Source: Trematomus loennbergii
Lineage: Eukaryota > Chordata > Actinopteri > Perciformes > Nototheniidae
DNA: 64,000 nt
Reading direction: 5' to 3'
NCBI GenBank assembly: GCA_012861695.1
Contig: JAAOOA010000027.1
Span: forward strand, 17,298,380-17,362,379
Every line of letters starts with the position of its first letter. Position 1 is the stretch's first letter. The notes beneath the pieces were generated by a model. That model saw nothing but the letters and a program-made list of their open reading frames with translations, was not told where the DNA came from and made no database searches. Shown piece after piece: positions 35,117 through 58,967 of the stretch. The position numbers were made by a program, and so were the translations under genes.

Positions 35117-35249
35117 AGTAAAGTAACTTGTTACTAGTTACTTTTATAATTTAGTAACTAATAAAGTAACTAGTTACTTTTTTGAGAGCAGTAACTATAA
35201 CTAGTACTAGTTACTTTTTAAAAGTAACTTGCCCAACACTGGATTTCAG

Positions 35250-36036
35250 TAATAAACAGCAAGTCATGGGGTTGTATTGTATTTGACTGTGCATGGTTAC
35301 AAGATTGTTGTCACATCAAGTGTTTTTGGTTCATCAAACAGTTTTATGAATGACTAAAGGCATATTTATTTCCTTTTTTATAAGAATCGAATTATTCCAA
35401 AAAAAGTAGGGCTACATTATAAAGTTGATTCAGACAGCATTTTGTAGATTGATTCAACAACACAAAACAATATTACCAAAATAATAATGAAAATCTACCT
35501 ACGTTAATGTTTTCACTTGATTCAAATAACTATAATAGTTGTTTTAGCCTATGAATGTTCTTTCATTTTTGAAACGTTTTTGTTTTATGTCGCTTTTGTT
35601 AATTCACATAAAGATAAAAGCGAAAAAAGTTTCTAGCAGCAGTAGCAGCAGAAGTTTTGGCACTTTCTGTCCTTCTATGCTTGCCGTAGTTGTATTGTAG
35701 CCGTGTTTACTCTTCTACAAACATGTTATTTAATTGTAACCAAATTATTTCACTAAAATACTGCTTGTCCGATGTCTTGCAAAAAAACATGTTTTTGCTA
35801 CAGGACGAGGACTTGCACGCAGTTTGCTGGGAAGCACATGCTTAATATTAATCTCCGACACTGAACTGCTCGATAGATAATTGTTAGCTCACAGCTAACA
35901 AATCCAGCTGCCACAGAGCCAATGAGCAACAGCTCAACGCCCACAAAATGAACACAACTGTGAGTGTAAGTGATTATCGTTAAGCTATAAATTCATGACA
36001 GCTGTCTGTGATAGTTACAACTTACTCTACTATTAA
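35250..36036. other. Intergenic DNA upstream of gaa
   Basis: No coding region seen. 35880-35990 holds a CCAAT box (GCCAATGAGC) and a possible non-coding first exon ending AACTGTGAGTGTAAGTG. The true gaa promoter is not certain. Confidence 0.35.
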
Positions 36037-36044
36037 ATATTTAC

Positions 36045-36585
36045 CAGTGGTGCAAAGTTACTGAGTAGATTTACTCAAGTTCTGTACTTCAGTACAATGT
36101 TGAGGTTCTTGTACTTTAAATGATTTGCTACTTTTTGTTTCTACCCCACTACAATTCAGAGTCAAATCTTGTACTTTTACTTCACTAGATTAATTTAATA
36201 CATTTAGTTACTTTGCAGATTTTGATTGATTTCGTGAAATATAATCAACACTTAAATAACACTTTATTCATACATGGAGTAACATTCACAAGCTACTCTG
36301 CAGTATAACAAGTAATTCAAACTAGCTCCACCGCAGCTTTGATAACAACTTAATGCATCAATAATTATAATCAAAACATATGATTTATATTATTCTGAAA
36401 TGGGCCAATCTGTTTAATGAGTACTTTTACTTGCTGTACTTTAAGTTTATTTTGATGCTAATAGTTTTGTACTTTTACTGAAATTATATTTTAAATGCAG
36501 GACTTTACTTGTAACAGAGTATTCCTATACCCTGGTACTTCTACTTTTACTTAAGTATAAGATCTAAATACTTTCCCCACCTCTG
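36045..36585. mobile_element. hAT-like MITE just upstream of gaa
   Basis: Left end CAGTGGTGCAAAGTTACTGA, right end TACTTTCCCCACCTCTG. Both are followed inward by ACTTAAGTA/TACTTTTACTT-type repeats. Flanks ATATTTAC (36037-36044) and TTATTTAC (36586-36593) match at 7 of 8 bases. It ends 72 bp before the first gaa coding ATG. Confidence 0.75.
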
Positions 36586-36657
36586 TTATTTACACCATAC
36601 GGTGCACAAGGTGTGTATAGCAGCAGAGCTTGAGTGCACTGTCGCCTCACATCTCTG

Positions 36658-49403
<12,746 letters not shown>

Positions 49404-49817
49404 ATGGAGGACGGAACATGACTTAATTATAAATAAATAAATAAATAAATGTGTAAATAAATGTATGAAGAAATACAGGAATAAATAAATAAATAGGTAA
49501 ATAAATAAATAAATACAGGAATAAATAAATACAGGAATAAATAAATGACGAAATAAATACAGAAATAAATAAATGTTGAAATAAATACACAAATAAATAA
49601 ATAAAAGAATAAATAAATAAATAAATGCATAAATAAATATGGAAATAAATACACCAATGTATAAATAAATAAATAAAAGTCGAAAATAAAACAGAACACA
49701 CATTATCATATATCTTTCATATTTCTACATTTACGCGACATACATTTATTTATTTATGTATTTAGTGTCCGTATGCTAATGAGGTGGGCGGTCCTAACCT
49801 CAGTCTGAAGCAGGATT
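49404..49817 (+). repeat. Left terminal inverted repeat of the 9.5-kb transposon
   Basis: Pairs with 58534-58951. The outer 300 bases are built from AAATAAAT words, so both strands carry spurious open frames. The inner part contains ATGCTAAT (49773-49780) and GGTGGGCGG (49783-49791). Confidence 0.9.
49773..49791 (+). promoter_or_regulatory. Octamer-like and GC-box motifs in the inverted repeat
   Basis: ATGCTAAT is one base from the octamer ATGCAAAT, and GGGCGG is a GC box. The same motifs lie inverted at about 58560-58578. They stand 170-190 bases before the DDE start codon and about 120-140 before the HECT start codon, so a shared TIR-borne promoter is a reasonable inference. Confidence 0.35.
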
Positions 49818-49960
49818 GGTTACAGGAGTGTGTGATCATTTCTGGCAGAGGGCTCTACTACTAACGCCTGGCTAACCGCGCTGATTCGAATGCAGGAGCT
49901 TTACTGTTTAGCACTTATCTTTTTACATCCATGGTTTATCCACAGTTGTAAGGTTTATTT

Positions 49961-52900
49961 ATGGATATTGGTTTAAGAGCCATTGGAGATCATTTACGAT
50001 CATTAGCGGACCATTTAGAGAACGGAGAACCAAAAGACTATGTCCAGTTTCGTGTGGAACGATGTATAGAGGACTTGGCTCAGCTCGACATGGATGTGGA
50101 TGTTAACCCAGCTGTGTTTGAGAGTCTTCAAGAGGTTGCCCGCCAACTTGAAATCCTCTCGGAAACAGAGGAGGCGACCCTTGGGCGTCCATCTTACCTG
50201 TTGCCCGGAAACGTTATTGAAGCACATCTTCGTTGGGGGACACCGCTGGGGACATCGCGCAGGTGTTCGGGGTGTGCGAAAGAACAATTCGTCGGAGGAT
50301 GACACAGAACGAGATACGGTAGGTTTAATCCGCATTCTTTCACGATTTTGTCTGGTTTTCCTTACTTTTATTGTTATGGCGTAGGCTATATCAGTGTACC
50401 CATTTGTTAGACGTATTAACTTGTGTTTAGTAATGATAACGTTTCATTAGCCTACATTCCTCCATCCAAATTAGCCTACTTGTTTATAGATTGTTTACAG
50501 ATTTATTAAAATGGTAATAGGCAATTTATATGTTGAAACCAATACATCAGATAGACATCTGTCGGGGCAAAGATACAAACATGCTTTGTATACAAAGCAA
50601 AGGTACCATTACCTCAGACATGATGTAGGCCTAATAATAGTAATGAGGTTTAAGAGACCAGCTAATTTGTTTCAGATGACACCTAAATCTTTCAATGCAG
50701 GTTAGTACAGAGCAACACACTCATTCTGATGTATTTTGATTGTACTGTGCAAAAGGTGACTATTGTTTATTGTGACTTACTATTGTTTCGTTATTTTTGA
50801 TGATCAGGGTCCAAGATCTATTAACTCTGTTAGATGACAACAGTTTGGATGAAACTGTTACCCAAATTCTGCAGCATCATCCCAACTCTGGATACAAAAT
50901 GATGGTGGGGCACCTGAATGCACGAGGGATACGCATACAAAGTAAGGGATTGTTATTATTATAATAATCCTCCATGCAGTGTTTTTTTTTACTACTTGTT
51001 AATGAATCACATTATTCTGGCATATTTAGGAATGCTTTACTTTTCATTATGTTGCAGTACACCATATCTCTGCATTTTCCCGAATATAATAGGACAGCGT
51101 GTCCAGGAATCCATGCGGCGCGTTGATCCAGGTGGAGTTTTGATTCGCACTCTGCAGCTGAACCCAAGAAGGCGCAGGAAGTACTTTGTACCAGCACCGA
51201 ACAGTTTATGGCACATCGACGGCAATCACAAACTGATTAGGTATAGTATAATCATTATCACTCTCAAGCATTGCTCAAACATCCACTTCACTTCAGTTAC
51301 AAAAGATGGGCCCATCTAAAGTGTTATAATCAATCAGCTTCAATGCAAACCAGACTTCAAGATTCAAAGGCTTTATTGTCATATGCATGATAGCTTTTTT
51401 TATTGGTTGGTAATGAAAATCTGAAGTCTCAGTCTCCTCTAACAATGCAACATACAATATTCTGTAGACATAAAAACAAGTTAAAACACTGCAAGAAGAA
51501 ATATAAATAAAATATAAATGAAATGTATCAAATTATTAATTGCACCAAATTCCTCTGCATGCAAATTAGTTTTACTATCAAAATTAAGATGATTTATGTT
51601 TTGTAATTAGAACTTTTAGTAGGATAAGGCCTTTTAAATGTGTAAATGTCTGTACATACATTAGTGGATTGACCTTAATGTGTGCCTATACATATCCCTT
51701 TAGGTGGCGTTTTGTTGTGCATGGTGGTATTGACGGCTTTAGTCGTCTCATCGTGTACTTGAGTGCTGCCACCAACAATCGGGCAGCAACAGTTTTAAGA
51801 AGCTTTTTGGAAGCCGCCAATGTCTACGGTGTGCCATCACGTGTGAGGTCAGATAAAGGTGGAGAAAATGTTGACGTTGCACGCTACATGGTGGCAAACC
51901 GAGGAGAGAACAGGAATTCACACATTGCTGGCAGGAGTGTCCATAATCAAAGGTACCTTAAACTTCAAGTCAAACTTTTATCAAATTAAGTCTTTGGTAA
52001 AGATTGCAATGTCAACTATATGTCTTTAGCTATTATTCATTTTGTTGTCTTATTTTTGTTCGTCTTCCTCTGTGAGATAAAACCATAGAAATAAAAAAGT
52101 TATATTTCTATAATACAAACACTATAATTATGACACCAACTGTATAATTTGACAAGAAGGATAACAATATTTTCAAACATCTATTTAGTGGAAGTCCCAG
52201 CATGTTGCATGGCTGGGCAAATTACTGTTGGAACTTGGATTTTGAATGTATTTTCCAGTCAAGAGAACCTTACATTAATATTGAACCACAACAGTTAATG
52301 TGGCATAAATATGGCATTAGTCCGTCTTTTTTTCAGGCGGAATCAGGAACATGTTCCTATTGAAATCTGCTAAAATGTTAATACTTAGCTTCTAATTAAT
52401 GTAATTCAATTCTAATTTACTTACCATTTATGGTAGGTGAAAGGTGATATTTTGCATGTATGTTATTTTTTTTGTTCACTTAGCAGACTAAATATTTTCC
52501 TTCCTTTTTCCTCAAAAGGATAGAAAGGCTCTGGAGAGACGTTTATGTGGGAGTGCTGGATCTCTTCTACACAATGTTTTTCAACCTGGAGAGAGAAGGC
52601 CTTCTCAATCCTGACTGTGAAGTGCATCTCTATGCTCTGCACTGGTGCTTTGTGCCCCACATACAGAAGCACCTGCAGTTTTTCCAGCAAGGCTGGAACT
52701 GCCACCGACTAAGCACTGAGGGAAACCGGTCCCCACTGCAACTGTGGACTCGCCATGAGCGTGAGGCCCAGCAGGAACCTATACAGGTTTGATTGTATTC
52801 AATAGTTTTATTTTGACTTTACTTTCCTACATGGGACCATGTTAACACTAATACCCACTTTTTCTGCCATTACACAAACTGTTTAAAACAAATAATACAA

Positions 52901-53428
52901 GGGAGGTCCATTCCAAAGTGCATATAGTAGCACAATGTAACAAATAGTGGCCTGTTGTCGAGGAAACTGAATGTGATGGAATTATTTTATTCTGCATATC
53001 ATCGGCACTTTAAACACTTCTATGAGGTATTCCTAAAATGCTGTGATCAACCAGAACAAGCAATTAAGTAAGATAATGATACATCAGGGCTTTCTGTTCA
53101 GCTGTTCATGGGACATTAATCAGGAATTCCAGGAGATTATACAAAACTAGGTTATATAAAATGAATTAACTGACATATATACTAAAACTTTGATTTTGGT
53201 TGACTCTAACTTTAGCTCTTGCAATTGCAGGTTGACATTGAGTTTGGAGTTGACTGGACTGGACCATGTGCTCATCGCCAGCCTCATGTTGTGGTCCCTG
53301 AAGTTCAGCTGCAACGTTCACTGACTGACCAGGAAGTGGAAAGACTTCCAGACCCTGATGGCCCTCTGTCCAATGTGTGGAATGTCTATGTACAAACTGT
53401 GAGCTTATTGACTGAAATGCTACAGTAA
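49961..53428 (+). CDS. Integrase-core DDE transposase (six exons, ~451 aa)
   Basis: Exons: 49961-50318, 50808-50941, 51093-51240, 51704-51952, 52519-52786, 53231-53428; all have GT-AG borders and matching phases. Residues 1-85 are helical ([20 protein letters not shown]). A helix-turn-helix follows ([19 protein letters not shown]), then a second helical part, then the catalytic core. Core acidic residues are D in [11 protein letters not shown] in [10 protein letters not shown] and E in [11 protein letters not shown], giving D(56)D(34)E by my count, like retroviral and IS3-type integrases. The C-terminus after residue 385 is a small extension. One base is missing in the G run 50235-50239, which ends the first frame early (GG then TGA); beyond it the true frame resumes. 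It is the likely transposase of the element, acting on the 415-bp ends. Confidence 0.85.
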
Positions 53429-53723
53429 ATGTGTGTGTATCAAAAGGCTGTTGCTGTGGGAAATGTAGTCTTTTAAAGTTTCGACTAGGACGATTAGGTG
53501 ACAATATTTAGTAGTTATATGAAGACGATGGTACCAAGATTCAGTATGTTTAGATCTGAATACAATACAAATTAAATGGTAATGAAATTACGTTCAGTAG
53601 TAATTTTAAACATGTGTTGCACTGAACCATATGCTTGTGAATCAACACTTACTGTAATGCATCAAGAAATATACATTTGTTACAGTTAATGAACATTTTG
53701 TAACCAATATCAATTTAAAACTT

Positions 53724-53802
53724 TGAAAATATATAAAGATAAACATGCTTTCCTTGTTATGTGCAATAACAAGGAAAGCATGTTTATCTTTATATATTTT
53801 CA
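53724..53802. terminator. Perfect 37-bp palindrome between the two convergent genes
   Basis: Arms 53724-53760 and 53766-53802 are exact inverted copies (TGAAAATATATAAAG at the outer end, TTTCCTTGTTAT at the inner) around a 5-nt loop, GTGCA. It lies 296 bp after the DDE stop and 131 bp after the HECT stop in its direction. A role in ending both transcripts or in RNA processing is inference; the hairpin itself is seen. Confidence 0.6.
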
Positions 53803-53932
53803 GTGTTACACAAACTGGCCGGATTGGTTTAGGCATTAACTGAGTTTTTTTTCCTCTCTGAAAACATACATTTTTGGCCGGCCAAACAAAAGACAACAAA
53901 TCTTACACAAGTACTAAGGTGTGTCCGTCTCT

Positions 53933-56900
53933 TCAGACCATTCCGAACCCAGTTTCAGTGCTCCAAATAGCAGCAAGAATGTCCCTTTCAAACGTACAGT
54001 ACTCTTTGTAATGTCCTGGAAGTTTCAGCTGGTGAAAGCATGTGGAAGAGCTGGGGAAGTTGCTCTCCACCACGGTCACATCCAGGTCATGTCTAGGAAG
54101 CACATTCCATCCTATCCAGAACTGCACAAGTTTCCCAAGTATATGGGGAGATGCTTTATAAAACAGAGAATAAATTCATTTTATTATAATTGCTTTCAGT
54201 TCATATTTAAATAACAATAATGTTACTTAAATTACGCCTTGGATTGTTACTGTAGCTGAAAGCTTGAAGACGTTGTTTTACCCATCTCAATAAATGTGCG
54301 CAGGAATCCTGTGATCCTACAGGAATCCTCCAAAGAGACTTCACTGTCTTCATCCTCATCCTGTGTGGGCCAGTTTATCTTCTCCAAGACCATCTGACAG
54401 ATTTAGTTTTGAAAGGAGCCCAAAGCACAATAATAAACAGAACATACAAGAAACTGCAGGTTTTGCTGTGTAGCAGAGTAGTCTAAAGATACTGTTTTTC
54501 TATTGGTTTAGCTCCTTTTAAGCAGCAAGTAGCATAATTTCATTTAAAATATGTTTGCGTATGTGAATGTTTGTTATAATAAACTTAAAGCAATGGAGGT
54601 CTGAGAGTAGTAAATAAACCCAATTTCTAACTCCTGTGAGTTAGGAGGAAGGATTTGACTCAGCAGCATGAGATCACTTACCCGTGGTGTGCACTGCAAA
54701 TCAGATGCTCTTGGAAAGAGAAGGGGAATCGTGTCTTTCCTCTCCGTTAGCAGAGGCCAGATCAGTGTCTCTTTTAAACCCCTTCGTAACTGCTTGACTT
54801 GTCTGGAGGTTCTTCCAAGGACCTGCACAATATGTGCATCACAGTAGAAAAGCAAAGCAGCCTGATTTATCTAATAGCCCAATAAGCATGTTTTAATACA
54901 CGTATTAACATCCAAATATGTATTTAACAAAAAAGCTAAAATGTGATATGCCAAAATGAGGTCCTACTTCAAAACTTCAACTCTGATTAGTCAGTCTGAT
55001 TCATATGACCTGTTACAGAATACTCACAGCATGGAGGATCAGTTTATCAAATAGCCATCTCCTGTTGTCACATGTGACTAGAGGCAAATCCCAGGACAGT
55101 GCCAACTCATTGATGAGCTTTTTTTCTTCTGATGATAATTCTGCTGTTCCCTCCAGCTAATAATGGCAAGTAGAATGAATTTGATAAGAATCGTTAATTT
55201 CTCAATACTTGTATAAACATTCAACTTTGATACAACATAAGAAGTTTAACTTATAATCAGCATGTTAGTAGTTGATAACCTATAAAAGCTATGTTTTGTC
55301 AAAAAACATCTTATAGGAGGACATCTGTAAGTGTTCTAATGATATTTAATATATCAGTGTATGGTGTTTAATAATGCTTCAGTACCCCCTGCTGGTGCAA
55401 AGTGTAGCCACATGATGTTAACAGTATCTGAAAGTAGATCAGCTAAATAAATAATATCCAAAGGTTGAATAATAAAATAGGTTAGAAAAAAATTGAACAT
55501 ACCAACTTGATTGTCTCACGGATATCAAGGTCAACACAGTCCTTAATATCTATTGTGGCTTCTTCCGGGGATCCACCAAAGAGCACATGCAGGATAGCTG
55601 GGCTCAGTCCACCTAGGCATGGCCCATCATGGAGGAATGAATGTCCAATCATTCGGCCAGCAACAACAAAGAAGTCACTCTCCAAAAGGAGATGAGAAGT
55701 GGAGGGAATCAGATGATCTTGTTCCCCTTCAAAAAGAAGAGTTCCTCCAGGCACTTCAAATATAGGAAAACAGTCAAAGTAAATTGATAGTAAAGTAAAG
55801 GACATAGATATTCAACTATCACAAAGCATTAGTAAAGGAATTATCAAACCGCCACTGGATACTGGTTGATCCTGTAGAAACTACATGTTCACAGCAGCTA
55901 CAATCACATCAGGTTTTAGGAATACGTTTTGTTTTCTGGGGTTAAGGGACAGATCTGTTTTCAGCCTGGAACTGGTACAACCACACATAACTTAGTGGCT
56001 GAGACCCAGCGATCAGCCATAGTAAATATTTACTTACCAAACTTAATCTCAAAACCAGCCTGAAGTTTTGACATGATGGTTGCAAAGAAATGTCGAGTCA
56101 CACCATCACCAATTGCTGGATCTCCTGAAAAATGTAAACACACACTACCAGACATCAGTTTAACGAAAATATGGTTTGTTCATTTTTTTTATCTTAGGTT
56201 TTGTTTGTAACCAAATTACCCTTAAGTGTGCATGTCAAGGGACAAGCCCACTCAACATTTGCCTTCTTATAAAAAGTAAGGACTGCTCTTTCCCTTTCCT
56301 CTGCACTGTCTCCAAGATCCATAGTAAGACACAAGGATTTTCCAGTTGCATGCTGGCTTAAAATGTCTTCTTTAAACATCTTTGCTGCCTCTGTGGGATC
56401 TGGCGCTATTTTCCAATCTAAAAATAGTTTTAAAGGTTTCCAAATTAATATTGGATCAAGTGAAATGTAGAGAGCAACAACTTATTGCAATACATGATGT
56501 ACTTAATAAAGGATGTTACACACCAGAGAAGCCACTTTCCTCAGTGGGATCGATGTCAACTACCTCAGGAGAAGGCACAATTTCCTGAGGTGGCACCAAG
56601 TGTCTTGTGTTCCTGGCCCTTGTTGTCTCATTTCCCTGTGCTCCTGTGAACGTGCTTTCAAATCTAACTTGACTTCCGGAGGCCCTTTCAGTTGTCAACT
56701 CAATCCGTACCTCACCGCTGCTCTGTGATGGTCTAGTGTAAAAAGAGGTCATTTCTGTTACTCGGTCTAGTATACTTTACATTACATATCGCACTCTAGA
56801 AAAAGATGGGCATATAAATAGAATGACAAGTAAACCAAATGTTACTTTTCCTCAAAACCAACATCCAGAATGTATATCTTTCATATTTAAATGTATTATA

Positions 56901-58439
56901 GAGGACAGCAAAATATGGCGTTACAGAGGGATTGTTGGAACAAAAAGTACTAATATCTGGCCCCATAATTATAAAACCTCAGATGTGCTGATATGTCAAA
57001 AATATTTTACATCCATTTGCAGCATCCCACAGCCTTATGCTTATTGGTTATTGTGTGTCTACTCATGCAGTTGCAGTGTGCCTGACGAATGTGATGTTTA
57101 GTTCTGTAGAGAGTAATACCTCATGCAGTTATTGCTGTGATCCTTGATTCTGGAAAAGGGGAACTCCTCTCCACAGATGACACATTTCTGATTTGGTCCA
57201 ATTAACACGTTGTCGCCTTCTGATCGACATGCCTGTAAACAAAATAGTTTTAAACTACATCACAAGCGAACAATTATGTTACTGTAAGTCACAGATTCTA
57301 CTTTTAATGTTTAATTGTTACACCACTATAGAAGTGAGGAACTTACAGGGTCCAAATTCAGGGTTCTTTGCATTGGTCTAATGAAAACCGTAGAATGGCC
57401 AATCTGGGTCTGAGGGTCCTTCAAATATCTGACATAGTAACCCTCATTGGGACAGGGGATCACAATCAAGTGGCGACTTCTCGTAGTGCCAGATATTTTT
57501 AGCAACTCGAACCGCCACCGTTCCGCAGTTTTGGATAGGCATCCATCAAGAATTCGAGGAATTCATTTGAATCTGTATGGCTGCCTAGAAATAGATGATA
57601 CACATAAGAGATCTAACATAAAGATAATGTTATGATTGTAAGGGTAACTCAATATATTTATATATCACAAATGTACATTTACCATAAAAAATGCACAGAA
57701 AAGGAAAGAGCAGTTTGATAATCGTCATTCTAATGACTGACAGACCTTTAAATGTGAGCCGTTTTTCCCCTAAGCCAGCAGCAGCGAGTCTTTCTTTGGC
57801 GTATCGGTTGGGGACTAAGGCTGCATTCTTGTCCTCAAGGCAACAGAATAAATGGGTATAAGAATGCAGGTGTGCAGGACCAGAAAGGGTTTGCCGCCCT
57901 GCCGTCCTCCTCCCTCCCATGTAGGGGCCAAACAGTCTTGAAACTTCGGCTAGGATCAAGTTAAGAAGATAAGCAATATTGAGTGCAAGGAAATAATGAT
58001 TCAACGAGAATCCAGGGGGAAAATGTTGGTTAGCATTAGCATCACACACTATAAATATAATGATCCCTTCAAGCTGGTGGACAGAAACTGAATCAAATAA
58101 CTTGTCATTGGCGATATAAACTTAGTACACTGATCGGATTTGCATTACAAATAGTTTGATGCAAAGACCTACCGTCCACTGGGTGTCTGGGAGTCCCGTT
58201 ATGTAACGGAGGAGGAGGAGGAGACGAAACTGGCGCGTTAGCGGTCCTTGGTGCTGCACAAAACATAACATAGCGCCACATTGGGTACAAAACTGTACAT
58301 TGACATTTTAACACACAGATCAGTTTTTTTTACATTATATCAGTCTTACACTAGACCTAAACATGAGTCACTTACAGTTTTCAAGCTGGTTAGCCGCATC
58401 CCGCAGAAGGTCTGCCAGCGCCCTTCCAGCCGAAGCCAT
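53933..58439 (-). CDS. UBZ-finger HECT-type E3 ubiquitin ligase (G2E3-like), 13 exons, ~682 aa
   Basis: Exons (minus strand): 58439-58376, 58253-58173, 57949-57746, 57584-57347, 57232-57120, 56732-56524, 56417-56220, 56124-56038, 55753-55503, 55156-55028, 54822-54682, 54393-54282, 54153-53933. Phases match at every junction and the total is 683 codons with the stop. The N-terminus is MASAGRALADLLRDAANQLE. A UBZ4-like finger (exon 5) has C-x2-C-x11-H-x3-C (CVICGEEFPFSRIKDHSNNC). The HECT domain runs from exon 7 to the end: N-lobe RHFFATIMSKLQ and LLFEGEQDHLIPS; C-lobe FWIGWNVLPRHDL and the catalytic Cys in SSTCFHQLKLP; C-terminal tail TGFGMV. Proteins like this are often named G2E3-like in fish. 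One base is missing in exon 4 (AA at 57510-57511). The gene lies wholly inside the transposon. Its targets are unknown. Confidence 0.85.
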
Positions 58440-58533
58440 TATTAGCGAGTTGCCGTGGGTGTACACTGTACACAGAATGCACAGATGTGACTTGCCACAA
58501 TCTATTGCTTCTGCCTGGCTCCAACAATTGGCG

Positions 58534-58951
58534 AATCCTGCTTCAGACTGAGGTTAGGACCGCCCACCTCATTAGCATACGGTCACATAAATACATAAAT
58601 AAATAAATGTATGTCGCGTAAATGTAGAAATAAATGAAAGATATATGATAATGTGTGTTCTGTTTTATTTTCGACTTTTATTTATTTATTTATACATTGG
58701 TGTATTTATTTCCATATTTATTTATGCATTTATTTATTTATTTATTCTTTTATTTATTTATTTGTGTATTTATTTCAACATTTATTTATTTCTGTATTTA
58801 TTTCGTCATTTATTTATTCCTGTATTTATTTATTCCTGTATTTATTTATTTATTTACCTATTTATTTATTTATTCCTGTATTTCTTCATACATTTATTTA
58901 CACATTTATTTATTTATTTATTTAATAATTAAGTCATGTTCCGTCCTCCAT
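58534..58951 (-). repeat. Right terminal inverted repeat of the 9.5-kb transposon
   Basis: Inverted copy of 49404-49817. The few differences include small changes next to GTGTCC/GTGACC. The HECT start codon lies 95 bases inside it. Confidence 0.9.
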
Positions 58952-58967
58952 AGGAATTTGACTGCAA

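Larger units (their letters stand above)
22447..35241. mobile_element. hAT-type element with 8-bp TSD, expanded to 12.8 kb by nested insertions
   Basis: The left end CAGTGTTGGGACTAACGC begins at 22447 and the right end CTTGCCCAACACTG stops at 35241. Both are followed inward by the GTTACTNNGTAAC-like repeats typical of this family. Perfect 8-bp duplications GATTTCAG lie at 22439-22446 and 35242-35249. The original shell is about 22447-22785 plus 34813-35241, which encodes only the BED finger at 34847. Everything between arrived later or was carried in. The locus lies between samd9l and gaa. Confidence 0.8.
49404..58951. mobile_element. 9.5-kb autonomous-looking DNA transposon with DDE integrase and UBZ-HECT ligase genes
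   Basis: Ends ATGGAGGACGGAACATGACT (49404 inward) and its inverted copy stopping at 58951; perfect 8-bp target duplications AGGAATTT at 49396-49403 and 58952-58959. Terminal inverted repeats are 49404-49817 and 58534-58951 (about 415 bp, near-identical), with an outer TTTA-rich zone and an inner zone carrying GC-box and octamer-like motifs. Inside are two convergent spliced genes: integrase-type transposase (+, 49961-53428) and HECT ligase (-, 58439-53933). A perfect palindrome lies between their ends (53724-53802). The near-perfect ends and intact duplication suggest recent insertion. The superfamily is not settled; IS3EU in eukaryotic classification is a candidate to test. Confidence 0.88.

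Noticed and set aside
36634..36657. Earlier non-ATG start for gaa
   Set aside because: The frame is open upstream to a GTG at 36634, but the ATG at 36658 or 36664 directly before the hydrophobic signal-anchor is the expected start.
49404..49700. CRISPR-like regular repeats (AAATAAAT with short spacers)
   Set aside because: Low-complexity eukaryotic transposon ends with no constant spacer length.
54128..54153. Ending the HECT exon 13 at the nearer acceptor (TTGTGCAG, about 54128)
   Set aside because: That acceptor breaks the reading phase. The acceptor at 54154 keeps phase and supplies the expected ASPHILGKLVQ before FWIGW.
55507..55695. Plus-strand frame opposite the HECT N-lobe exon
   Set aside because: It is antisense to a well-conserved HECT exon; no family match is recognised.
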